Part shown: positions 35,124 through 46,134 of the stretch, piece by piece | Numbering within the stretch: the first letter of the stretch is position 1 | Layout of the letters: every line of letters begins with the position of its first letter | Assembly (NCBI GenBank): GCA_017165825.1 | Contig: CM029368.1 | Location: 27,700,038-27,764,037 of the forward strand | Direction of reading: 5' to 3' | DNA from: Hepsetus odoe | Lineage: Eukaryota; Chordata; Actinopteri; Characiformes; Hepsetidae | DNA: 64,000 nt | Made by a program: the position numbers and the translations under genes | The notes under the pieces: model-generated | Seen by the model: the letters and a program-made list of their open reading frames with translations, nothing else | Told to the model about the DNA's origin: nothing | Databases searched by the model: none

Positions 35124-36069
35124 CACTCTCTCAGGTTTGCAGCACTGAAAACATGGCTTTTCAGACTATGCTTACAATTCAGAACAACATGTGTTAACAG
35201 AATAATAAAGCTGCAATTTTACTTTTTAATGACCCTCTAGGACGCCATCCTTAGTAAAAGGAATGAATATTTCCCAGGTGATGATGATTAACTTGATGCT
35301 ACATGGTATAAAAATGGATGTTAGATTAATACTATGCAAATCCCAAAATCATGTATTGCTACTGATTATGCACCCGCAGTCAATGACTTACACGTTCTCT
35401 ACATGAGCTTGACATTCCCTGCACATTTTAAAGTGCATTTTCCGTTTAGTTGCATGTTAGTAGCATTCATTTGATTCTCAGACTAGTTCATGAATCCCAG
35501 ACCTTTGCTCCAACATGACCTTCAATTGGATGCATAGACCGTCTGAGGGTCCATGAGGACTATTGCTGGTGAGAATATGTCTTTATTTGCCTCTATAACC
35601 TATGAGTTCATTAAATTAGATATATTTCAATGCACTGAAACCTAATGCTAAACCTCCAAAAACAAGCACACTTACATGCACTATGGATGTCACGGATCTT
35701 GTTTCTGTGAATCAAGGCAGGCTTGTTCATGCAGAAGCTGGAAGGATGAAAAGGTTTGGTTGGAGGTTAGAAGGGCCTCTTTATAAGCTCGGATTGAAAT
35801 ATTGAGGAGAAGGAGGATCTTCTTGATTAAAGCTTTTTTGGAGCGCACCCCTGGAGAAATGGTTGGTAGGCTGTTTTGTTCGATGCTCTCCAGTGAGATG
35901 TTTCATTCACACATGACAGCCGAAGTTGTTCTCTAGATCACCAGCAAACCATTCCACGGGAAGCTGTTTTTGAAGTGGTAATGTCAAAGGAACTGGTATT
36001 TGATAGAACGCTTTGGTGAACATTCTCTACTTTCATGTTCCAATATTTTTGCTCACTTGAAAAACTAGG

Positions 36070-36490
36070 AGGTCACATGCAGCCATGGCCAAAGCTTTTT
36101 GAGAATGACACCAACATTCATTTTCACAAAGTTTGCTGCCTCAGTTTTTATGATGGCAGTTAGTATTCACTGCAGCATGTAATAAGAAAAAAACCCATTT
36201 CCACTGCATTTCAGCCACTAAAGGACCTGCTGACATCATCTCAGTGATCCTCTTGTTAACACAGATGAGAGTGTTGAGGAGGACAAGGCTGGAGATCACG
36301 CTGCCATGCTGATGGAGTTGAAATAGCAGACTGGATGCTTTAAAAGCAGGGCCGTGCTGAAATCATTGTTCTTCCCCTGATAACCACGGTAACCTGCAAG
36401 GAAACACGGGCAGTCATCATTGCTTTGCACAAAAAGGGCTTCACAGGCAAGAATATTGCTGCTCGTAATGCTCAATGTAATTTTCAATAA
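36070..36490 (+). mobile_element. Degenerate Tc1/mariner-like transposon
   Basis: It begins with ATGGCCAAAGCTTTTTGAGA, resembling the terminal phrase of a common fish element. At about 36397-36475 it encodes KETRAVIIALHKKGFTGKNI, the start of the transposase helix-turn-helix region. The transposase does not continue beyond this, so the copy is truncated. Confidence 0.65.
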
Positions 36491-36956
36491 AAGTCTTTAA
36501 AACTTATAAAATGCTTGTAATTAGACTTCAGGGCAGAATATTTTTAGATACTTTTCAAAGTAAAACCATGATGACAAACCCAACACTGAACCTCTTTGTG
36601 ATTCTTGATCACACTTTCAGTGTTAGGATCAGTAATTGCTGTTTTTAGCATGAAAGCTTGAGTCAGTCTGTCGACCAATCAGAGATTGTGTTTCTGACTG
36701 GGTGTGTTTAGCAGCTTTGTTCCCAAAGGCATTGGAATAGCACGAGATTGAGCCAATCACCTTTCTACAGAGCTATCAGAGCCAAAGAATAGCATTAATG
36801 TAATAAATAATGTGCTCAGACCCCAGAAGGTTAGGCTGAGGCAGTGTGTTTCTCTGTGATTAGACATTTATTACATTAGATTATGTAAGTTTGCTACTTG
36901 GCTGGAAAATAGCAGGTAGCAGGTTACTAGAATGAAGATCAGATGTGGACATAAAG

Positions 36957-37015
36957 CATGGATGTAAGCTGCTCTGGATAAGAGCATCTGCTAAATGCTG
37001 TAAATGTCAATGTAC
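36957..37015 (+). repeat. SINE-B tail fragment
   Basis: Only the 3' end is present: GCTCTGGATAAGAGCATCTG, CTAAATGCTG and a TAAATG-type end. The head and body are absent. Confidence 0.8.
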
Positions 37016-37727
37016 TGACTTAAGCTGAGGCAGTATGCTTTGTAAAACAGTACTGTTAGAACTGAGGTAGTGAGTGTTTTTCTTTGAAGGTTCTCAGCTG
37101 CTTGTAGAAGCTCATATGTATGTGTTTCAGCTTTCCTCAAGTCTTCCCCTGGTTCATTCCAAAGCCCTGTTATGCCTGGTGTTTGGTCTGATCTGCGCTC
37201 TGGGACCAGACAGATTCTGCTCCCATTAGCCCAGAGGCCCTGGAGTCAATCCCACCCCACATGCGTCACTTCCACACTGCTATTAAAGCCCCTGCGTCCC
37301 AGACATGCTTGGATCACACAGCAGAGTCTGACCTGACCGGACGGTGGGATCTCGATGAGGATGGCCGTCGGCGCTCATAAACTGGAGTGAATCTGAGGTC
37401 TTTTGTTTCATTTATTAACTGTGCCATCTTGAAATAGGCGTTTGTATATTTGAAAGGGGTAAAGGTGAACCATGGCACAAATCTTTAATTAGTCTGCTGA
37501 CTTGATTTGGATGCTAGAGATGTTTTCTAAAAGGTCAGTGGTTTAAAAGACACTTCAGTTTTGATGAAAGGTGTAAGTGCCTTTATGTGCACTTAGTTCA
37601 GCAACACTGATCTGTTTGTTAAAATTGTAACAATTTAAAGACTACCTTATGAATACTCTATAAGTGCTTATAACATTTTATGATACTTGACTGTGTACAT
37701 GCCTGCTATATTTGGCAAACTTGCACC

Positions 37728-37942
37728 AGGGGTGGTGGTGGTCTAGTGGTGGGTACTTGCCTATGGACCTTTGGCACAAGAGGTCCCAGGTTCAAATCCC
37801 ACCTCTGGCACTACCACCACTGGGTCCCTGAGCAAGACCCTTAACCCTGAGTGTCTCCAGGGAGACTGTCCCTGTAATCAGGACATGGAAGTCGCTCTGG
37901 ATAAGAGCGTCTGTTAAATGCTGTAAATGTAAATGTAATGCA
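37728..37942 (+). repeat. SINE-B copy, full length
   Basis: It has a head with GGTGGTCTAGTGGTGGG, B box GGTTCAAATCCC, body CTGAGCAAGACCC and complete tail. It is very close to the copy at 22148. Confidence 0.9.
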
Positions 37943-37949
37943 CAAACCA

Positions 37950-40040
37950 GTATTAAAAATAGCATGATTCTGCTTTCGTGTGTTATAAAGCAGTCCAATT
38001 CCATATAGCCTACCTTTATTAAGAGTTTATAAATGTCTGTATTACACTTGAAGATCCACTAAACTTCACAAAATGATATAAAATGGTACCAGTTTACAAC
38101 ACTGCCTTCGTAAAAACATTATAATATATTTTAAATTTGTTTGATTGTTAACTGTAACATAAATACTTTAACACTGTTAAAACTCAGTTATTAAACATTA
38201 TTACAAAACTAATAACCATAATCATCTAAGTTGTTGAACTCTAGAGCTTAATGAACTCAGATCTTTTTTTCCTTCTCGATCAGTTATTAATCTACTTGGC
38301 AGCTTGTATTAGTGTTCTGGCTCATTATTACTGATTTCAAAGGGGGTTATGACCTAATTAATGACCATTCAAAAAACCAGCAGCTTCAGCAGCTATGAAA
38401 TATTCATTCACATTAAACCTAATGATCATTTATATTAGTGATCAGTGATTAGGCCAATCAACAGTTAAGTGTTATATTAATGATCCTCTGCAGGCTTTAA
38501 TCACCACTGCACCCGGAAAAGGTTTCTTCAAGGGTACTTTAGCAAAGTGGCTGCTTTTATATAGAGAAGTGTGAATAAGCTGGTTCCTTAAAAGTCCATT
38601 TTAAAAAGTTCTATATACTGCAATGGAATATTGCGCAATTTCCCCTCTTTTAGTACTATGTAAAACTTGTTTTTTTATTCACTGAAGAAAGCAGTTGATG
38701 GCAATGGAAATGAACTGGAGCTCAGAGAAGCTGCTTTAGAGGCACTCGGAGCTAAAGAGGGCAGTAGTGATCTACACTTGCTGCTTGTGGCATGATGTGG
38801 GAGCGCAGTCAGACCCCACTTTGTAGACTCGTATTGTCCAAGTCTCACCTATGGGACACCAGACTGAGTCATATTACCATTCACAAAGAGAGCTGACTGG
38901 CATAATGAGTCAAATTAATCCTAACCATTTAGGCCACTGTGTTCAAGCAATGTTGTTCCTCACATCCAATACAATCAATATGGCAGTGACATAACCATGC
39001 CATAAACACGCCACCATATATTATTCCTGTCCCTAAAAAAGTACATCCAAAAAGGATAACTCGATGTGAGTCCCAGGCATTATGGAACATTTCTATTGGT
39101 CCATTTATCATGAAGTTTGCATAATGTAGGGCAGATGCTGCATTTGAGCATCAGTGGTATGCCCTTGTAAGTTATCATAAAAGATCTATTAATCTATTGA
39201 TAATAATAAAAGTCTATTAATCAGATAGTGCCAGATCATTATTGGTAATGCTGGATAAATCATCACATCATCATTATAGTATCTGCCATGTCAGTAGTGG
39301 TGACACCCCCTTTAGAAGAATGAACAGAACATATGTCATTTGCAATGACATGTTTATGGCAGGGTTATGACAGTTACTGACATCAATTTGCAAGTAAACT
39401 GTTAGCAGATGAGCTCTCAACGGTTATATCTTATGAAAGCAAAGATGGTTGGATTAGTGCCATTTCATCTTAAACAGGTCTTCAGAGCCTGGACACTGAT
39501 TCGAATCTATAAACCAGAAATGAATGAAGTGTTGGCGAGGTGATGCTGGGCAGAGCTCTGAAAGCCCTACAGGTTTTACAGAACCTGAGAGGATCCGGAC
39601 AGAGTCCATTATGAAGGGAAAAGCTACCAACCCGCCACTTATCTCAGCAATTTATGTCCCTTCCATGCTCCGTCTGTCTCTTGTCTCCATCTCTCCATTT
39701 ATTTCACTCTCCATTTCTTTCCATCTCTTTTTCTTTCTAGTGCCCTCATAAAAATAGCAGGGTTCTTAGGAGCAATGCTGAAGAATTACTTTTAGTTCTT
39801 GCAGACATTTTGGTGGATGCTACAAGGAACCGTTTTTCAAGCACTCATAACTGTTTTTTACATACCCTTCTCAGAAAGTCACGCAGTGTTATTGGCTCAA
39901 TACACTCTCCTAATGAAGCCTCGAACTCTACAAAAACCTATAAACACCATGCAGGTCATTTTTCAACGCTGAATTCCAAACGAGGCAGAAAGTCAAAAAA
40001 AGGACATCTATTAATATTGTACCATCAGCAGAGCAGAGGT
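37950..40040. other. Intergenic, unique-looking sequence
   Basis: No gene. The block at 38225-38500 is dense in TAAT/ATTA core sites without repeats, a candidate regulatory element. A CT-rich run lies at 39660-39745. Confidence 0.4.
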
Positions 40041-40043
40041 TGC

Positions 40044-40268
40044 GGGGCAGCCTAGTATTAAGGGAACTGGCCCCCAGATTGGAAGATCATCGGTTCAAAT
40101 CCCAGACCAATAAGTTGCCCTAAAGTACCTTTGAGCAAGGTATCGTCCCCATCACTGCTCCCTGGGTGATTTCAATAGCTGCCTCCTGCTGGGTTAAATG
40201 CAGAGGCTGCATTTCATTGTGCTTCACTGTGTCCTGCATTTCACAATGACAAGTTTTCACTATCACTA
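40044..40268 (+). repeat. SINE-A copy
   Basis: It has B box GGTTCAAATCCC, body TTTGAGCAAGGTATCGTCCC and a tail that ends GACAAGTTTTCACTATCACT, weaker than in other copies. Confidence 0.85.
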
Positions 40269-41151
40269 TGTCATTAATTTATCTTTTTGGTTTTGCCCAT
40301 ATTCCACATTTTGTTGTTAAAATGTCAGTACATAGTAGTATTTTAGAAATGTTTCCAATAATATGAATGCTGCTTGCTATTCAGCTGCACTTTTTTTTTT
40401 GAGATTTACACAGCCTGGGTGTAACAACCTTTTAAAAAATCTTTTTAGTTCCCTAAATAACCATGTCTTAAGCAAAATCCCAGTTACCATTCTTAAAGGT
40501 TTCAATTCAAACTTTTGCAAAATGTGAAGGTTATTTAAGCTTTAAGGTTCTTCCCATTGACACGTGTCATTTCAAATGGTTCTGTTAGGAACCTTTCATG
40601 AACCGGTCCACTGACTTGACAACATCATTGGCAGCAGAGACATCTTTAAAAATCGCTCCTAGCCTTAACATAAATGAGATGTGAACATGGACAATTGTTT
40701 GAAAGCTATAAAGTCCTTTTCTGCACCAGCAAAAAATGTCTCATACAATATAACGGTACTTTATCAATTCATAATTTTTGTCTTTCTAAGTTCAGTCTTT
40801 TATTTCACTTACACTCTACTCTTTCTCCTCTGCTCATCTCCGGCTGGCCCCGGTTCTCAGAAGCAGACCGGAGGTCAGTGTGTAAAGGAACAGAGGTCTG
40901 GAATTTTGAGCTGGACTTTTCTGTCTTGACTCTGCCAGATGCCTCGTCCAATGCCATGAGAAAGACCATGATTATTAAAAGAGTAAACACATTCTCATCT
41001 TTACAAATTAGTATTCTAAAGCTTCTCTGCAATATGGTCTGTGGTTATCCTCCAGCCCCCGGAGTGTCATCCCAGATCTGATCCTGCTGATTAAGGTTAA
41101 GATGAGAGAGTGCTCACTGAGAGCTCACTGGGAGGAAGAAAGTGTCTGATC

Positions 41152-41202
41152 GGAGCTGACACGAGTGGCTGCATGGGAAGCAGTAATTACAATCACTTCT
41201 CT
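41152..41202 (+). other. Short non-coding duplicate of 28111-28161
   Basis: Ungapped 51-base match of about 71% by my count. It is strongest at the right end, where TCACTTCTCT follows a CAGTAATTACAA / CAGTGATTGTAA stretch. Weak on its own. Confidence 0.3.
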
Positions 41203-41234
41203 TTAGGTTTCAGCACTGGGGGTATTCCACTCGT

Positions 41235-41236
<2 letters not shown>

Positions 41237-41279
<43 letters not shown>

Positions 41280-41372
41280 AAACAGAAATGGTCCTTTCTG
41301 TGTGGAGCTGGGGTTTCCTTCCACAGTCCAAAGACATGCACGTCAGGTGGTTTGGAGATGCTTAATTGCTAG

Positions 41373-41424
<52 letters not shown>
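41237..41424. repeat. Inverted microsatellite pair, (AC)n then (GT)n
   Basis: (AC)n at 41237-41279 and (GT)n at 41376-41424 are complementary and about 96 bases apart. The spacer and right flank carry Repeat C sequence (TTTCCTTCCACAGTCC; GGACTGGCGACCTGTCCAGG). Confidence 0.9.
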
Positions 41425-41427
<3 letters not shown>

Positions 41428-41639
41428 TTTCACTGTGTCTACCCTGTAGTGGACTGGCGACCTGTCCAGGTTTCTCAATATATATCACAACAAACTAATA
41501 ATTGAAATAGGTTTGGGGATTAGAGCCTATTTCTAATAAATACAGAAAAATCATAATGTTGCTGAACTTTGGTCTGAATTATTAAGCCTATTCAACGGGC
41601 CCTGTGGTGAAGCCCGCACAGCTGCTGTGCTATTGAGGT

Positions 41640-41866
41640 TAAAAAGATGGTTGATGGTGCACCACGTGGTGGGTACCCAAGGTGTAGGACACGCTGCTCT
41701 CATTTTCACCTGTGAAGAAGAAGGTAGGGGGTTCGAGTCTGGCTCTGTCCCTTCTCCTGTGCCATCTGAGCCACTGAGCATGGTCCTCAACCCCAAGTAG
41801 CTCCAGGAAGACCTATACTGTCATGTGCAGTGCTCTGTATAAAATCAGTAAATGTAAATAAAAAAT
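41640..41866 (+). repeat. SINE-B-related copy, diverged
   Basis: It has a tRNA-like B box GGGTTCGAGTCTGG, a CACTGAGCATGGTCCTCAACC body paralleling SINE-B, and a tail of AGTAAATGTAAATAAA. The head is unlike the other copies. Confidence 0.55.
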
Positions 41867-41869
41867 GTG

Positions 41870-44540
41870 CTTTTTAAATATAAACGTAAAACGTGTGCTT
41901 TGGCGAGGCCATCATCCCCAGGTCCGAAAAAGATAACGACGTTAATGTGATGAGAGCTTACGCAGTGCAAAAATCAGAAAGTCAGAAAGTGGAGGCCTGC
42001 AGCTCAGTCAGCCAATATTAAAAAGGTCATGCAGACTGAGCCATTTATTACAATCCTGAAGCAGAGAGTCACAAAAGCACCCTCCACCTCCAGGTTTTAA
42101 TCACCGTGGAGCTAATGGCTCATTTTCATAGCCACTGGGTGAACCGTCCAACAACCAAACAGAAGAAAAATTACATTTTAGTCTCAAACCCAGTTCCTCC
42201 ACAGACCAGCGTGGCCCTGGGATGTGCGAAAATAACTGATTGAACTGTGTGCATCCGGCGTTGGGCTGACAGGACAGATGTCCGGATGCTCAATCCACTA
42301 CTGGACCAGATCCATTCACATGGACGTTATAAGTGAAAACAATGCTATATTGATTTCAGCCATTGAGCCTTCCACGTGTTCCACCTGTGCTCCTTATGCT
42401 CCAGAAGTTGCAGCTAAAAAGGTCTTTATGGATGATCACATGATCAAATGACGAGGAGGGCAACAGGTGTTTAGTGAGGATGAATGATTCTTTTCTTTCA
42501 GGAGGCGTAAAATGAGTCTGTGTGATGTGGCTCGTGCGAGGGACAGATAGGCAGGGCGACTGTGTGTTGGCGTAGGTAAAATGGTATTTGAGACATGAAC
42601 AATTCAGGAGGATGAAAGCACTTTGTACACAGTCCTACCATTTTAATTCTGTTTTGATTCGTTTTGCAAAGTGAATCCAGGTTTAGCCACTGCTGGAAGA
42701 GATACATTTCCCTTTGGAAGCCTGTGCTGGGAACCCTAGGTAACCAGCATTTATTATCTCTTTGTTTGGAGGAAATTAGCTTGATGCATCTCCATCCCTC
42801 CTCCCACCCCGGTATTCATTTTAGAGATCTTAATGATATTGTTTGTTTTGTGTTTGTCATTTGTTCATGTTCTAATTGCAGCCTTAATACAGTGCATCAA
42901 GGGTTAAATTAAAATGCATTTTGGCATTTTATCCTGAAGTGAGGTGTATTTATGAACTTGTGTATGATTTGATGGTGTTTGTTGTATGAATTGCGGTGCA
43001 ACGTTGAGCCGAGTGTTTTATTTGGTGGGAAACGCACTGATGCTAATTCTCTAATTGAATAAGAGGAGTTCATTGCGCTCTGTATTAGAAAGCACTGCAG
43101 CATGGATTTGTTTATGTTTTAGAGGGTTTAATGTGCTGTAATGAAGTTTTTTTAACTTTAGTTTATGAGTATCCTGTGTTGCTTCCTGCAACTGACTTTT
43201 CCGAGCCGATTTTTGGACCTGTTGATTTGTTGCACCATTTCCATCCTTACGTTTTTACTTAAATAATTTATTCTAGGGAGTTCCATGATAGGTCAAATAA
43301 GCTTTTGCCAGAGCCAGATGGCTGTAAAATGTAGTGGGTTGATACTCCAGACACATTTATGTTGCAGGTTAATCTGACCCTTCAATCCAGCATCTGAAGA
43401 CTCAGCCAATGACAGCACCCAGCTGCAGCTGCATATTTAGCCAGATATTCTGGCTGCATAATTTTGTGGTGGCCTTTTTAAGATTTAACCCTATTTATTC
43501 CAACCAATAGCATTACTGCAATACCGCATGCTTTTAATATTAGCCAAGCTTGTTGAATAAAATAAAACAAGTTTTTGTGTATGCATGCATGTGCCCCATG
43601 AAGGGCTGAAAGGCCCAGAGGCTTCCACTCTGGTCAAAGTTGCGTGTCAGTAATTGCAGTGACCTGTAACAGGTCACAAATTACCATGAGTTCCATCACC
43701 CTGTCATATAAATATGTAACACATTAAGAACATCCCACCAGTGGGTTTAAGTGAATAGAAAATCAGACACTTTTATTAGGCTTCGTAGGGAGTGAAGAAG
43801 ATTTGGCTACTTATGCAAAGAGTGCAGGACAATTAGTCACAGATGTGGGGTTGTGGAAAGCTGATATGTGCTCCAGGGCATATCACTGCAAACAGATGAT
43901 AGCACAATTTGTCACCAATAAGGATTCGGTCTAAGATCGCAGATTCTGGTCATAAAACAGAGAACGGACACATGTACCCTCAGGCTGCGTGCCAACAGTG
44001 AGGACCTTGTTTTACCCCTTTAACAGCTGTATGATGGCAAACACTTCAGTTCTTCAGTCTCAGAAGTGCACTTATTTCATAATGTGAGATTAATGACTAG
44101 TAAATATTATTAACAACTATTACTGTTATGAATTATGGGAAATTACACTTTTTTGAAGGCGTGAACCTCTGCATGCAACTTAGACATATTCTTTGTGAAA
44201 TTTGAAAAAGATTTCCTTTTCTTCATGATGAAAGAAATGCTACATTAAGTGATGAAGAATGATTTACTTATGCTGCGTAACATTTCTAAATAAAAACTAG
44301 AACAGGCTGTTCTAAAAAGGAATTAGATGAAGATTCGATGAAAAAGTGGTGGATTAATTAACCTTTTTTAATAAATATGAATAATAAACCTTTTTTAATC
44401 AGAAAACAATGTTTAATGCATAAGAATAATCACAATTTTGCTGAATGGCTTCATTATTTTGATAATGACAAAAAGCTCCCAGGCAGTCAGAAGTTGGTAA
44501 CTTTTTCTAATTTTTATTTTCTGAATAATAAAGATAACAA
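41870..44540. other. Intergenic with candidate regulatory blocks
   Basis: No gene. The stretches 42820-43140 and 43390-43560 are continuous, non-repetitive, AT-rich sequence without frames and look like conserved non-coding elements. This is a judgement of texture only. Confidence 0.35.
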
Positions 44541-44542
44541 TA

Positions 44543-44766
44543 AGGTGAAAGTGACTATTCATCATTGTAAAGCACAGCAACCACAACAAAATGTAACCTC
44601 TGCGTTTAGTACACACTGTAGAGCAGGGGGCAGCTATATCCAGTGCTTGGGGAGCAGAGATGGGGACGGTATCTTACTCAAGAATACCTTAGGGCAACCT
44701 ACTGGTCTGGGATTCAAACCTACCTCCTGATCCTAAAGCCCAGATCCTAAACCCTAGACCACTGCT
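44543..44766 (-). repeat. SINE-A copy
   Basis: Tail AAGGTGAAAGTGACTATTC at left, GGTCTGGGATTCAAACC and CTAGACCACTGCTGC at right. Confidence 0.85.
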
Positions 44767-45682
44767 GCATATAATAATAATGAAAAAATAATTAAATGAA
44801 GGTTGTTCATTATTAGAAATTACATTTCTCTTTATCCCTAATGTCTGTTTAGGGGAAACCTTCTGGTATCAGGATCATTCTCCATGTGTTCTGCAAGTTC
44901 CAAGCAAATCCCAAGCTTGTTCTTGAGCAAAGACACAGTATCCACTCCAGTGGACAAGGTTTCGCTCATGTGGTTCTTGAGGATGGTGGATGGTGGGTTG
45001 AGGATCTTACTGATGTAATTAGATGCTTGTAAATGAAGTGATTACTGTTTGTTTGGAGTTGGAATGTCAAGGTAATGATGGTGTTTGCACCTCACATTGT
45101 CTATGATGGCATGCGCCATTTTGAACTACCTTAATGAACAGAAGATTTTCCTTCAGTTCATTGTGCACTTCATTTGAACTTTCCAGCTGACATTTATATC
45201 CAGGCTCTTGACTTCCATTCCTGCTCTGCAAGAGCCCAAAGCATTCAATCTCTTTTTATCTTCCACACCATCAGCTGGATCCTCATAAAAATTCATAGAG
45301 GCAAGAGTCTTCCCTGACCCATGACTTCCAGGACATTATAGACTTGTTCTTTTTTTCCCAATGCACCATGTAACTGATAATATTTTTTTCAATCCCATAT
45401 TGTGTAATATATTCTGAATACGTAAAGATAAGGCACATGGGAATAACTCTGCTGTTAATTACTACTGTCTATCTTTTTTAATGGTTTCCAGTTTTCTTCA
45501 TTCTTCAGTGCTACCACCCAAACCTGAGCACAAATTCAGTACATTAAAGCTAGGCTTATTCTTCACAAACACGTGCCCATCTGAGAAGATTGCTCAATTC
45601 GATCATCTCTTAAAAGCTAATGCCGGGATCATTAAATGATGATCACAGATGAAGCGGTCTACTCAGGCTTCAGCAGAGTCCG

Positions 45683-45743
45683 GTAACACTGAGAAAAATA
45701 ACAGATCACATTGATTTATCAGTCTACTCAGGCTTTAGCAAGG
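45683..45743 (+). other. Short non-coding duplicate of 22437-22498
   Basis: Both contain GTAACACTGA, a short gap, AAATAAC.GATCA, TGATTTATC and CT.CTCAGGCTTTAG in the same order. Each lies within about 100 bases of an RTE LINE 3' end, so an older composite repeat is possible. Confidence 0.4.
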
Positions 45744-45821
45744 ACTTCATATGTTTGTAAAGACATTTGTTTAGTTCCTCTTTAGATTTTCTCTAATAAG
45801 TGCAATCATTATCTGACATGA

Positions 45822-46117
45822 ACTTGGAGACAAAGTTAGAGAAGCAAGGCTGTGTTGGTTTGGACATGTCCAGAGGAGAGACGAGGATTATATTGGGAGG
45901 AGGATGCTGAAATTGGAGCTGCCAGGAAAGAGGAAAAGAGGTAGACCAAAGAGGAGGTTTATGGATGTGGCGAGAAAGGACATATCGGTGGTCAGTTTGA
46001 AGGATGAAGATGCAGAGGACAGGAAAAAATGGAAATGATGATCTGCTGTGGCGATCCCTAAACCGGAGCAGCTGACAGAAGAAGAAGAAGGAGAAGAAGA
46101 AGAAGAAGAAGAAGAAG
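45822..46117 (+). mobile_element. RTE-type LINE, 5'-truncated, young insertion
   Basis: It encodes an uninterrupted end of the RTE protein (GDKVREARLCWFGHVQRRDE ... RRMLKLELPGKRKRGRPK ... stop) and finishes in a (GAA)n tail. It is bracketed by a perfect 14-base target duplication ATTATCTGACATGA at 45808-45821 and 46118-46131. The intact frame and exact duplication mark it as recent. Confidence 0.92.
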
Positions 46118-46134
46118 ATTATCTGACATGACCT

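Noticed and set aside
37055..37075. let-7-like TGAGGTAGT
   Set aside because: Only the seed-like bases match and there is no hairpin around it.
40674..41081. 135-codon open frame
   Set aside because: No recognisable domain, no start context, and low-complexity beginning; likely chance.
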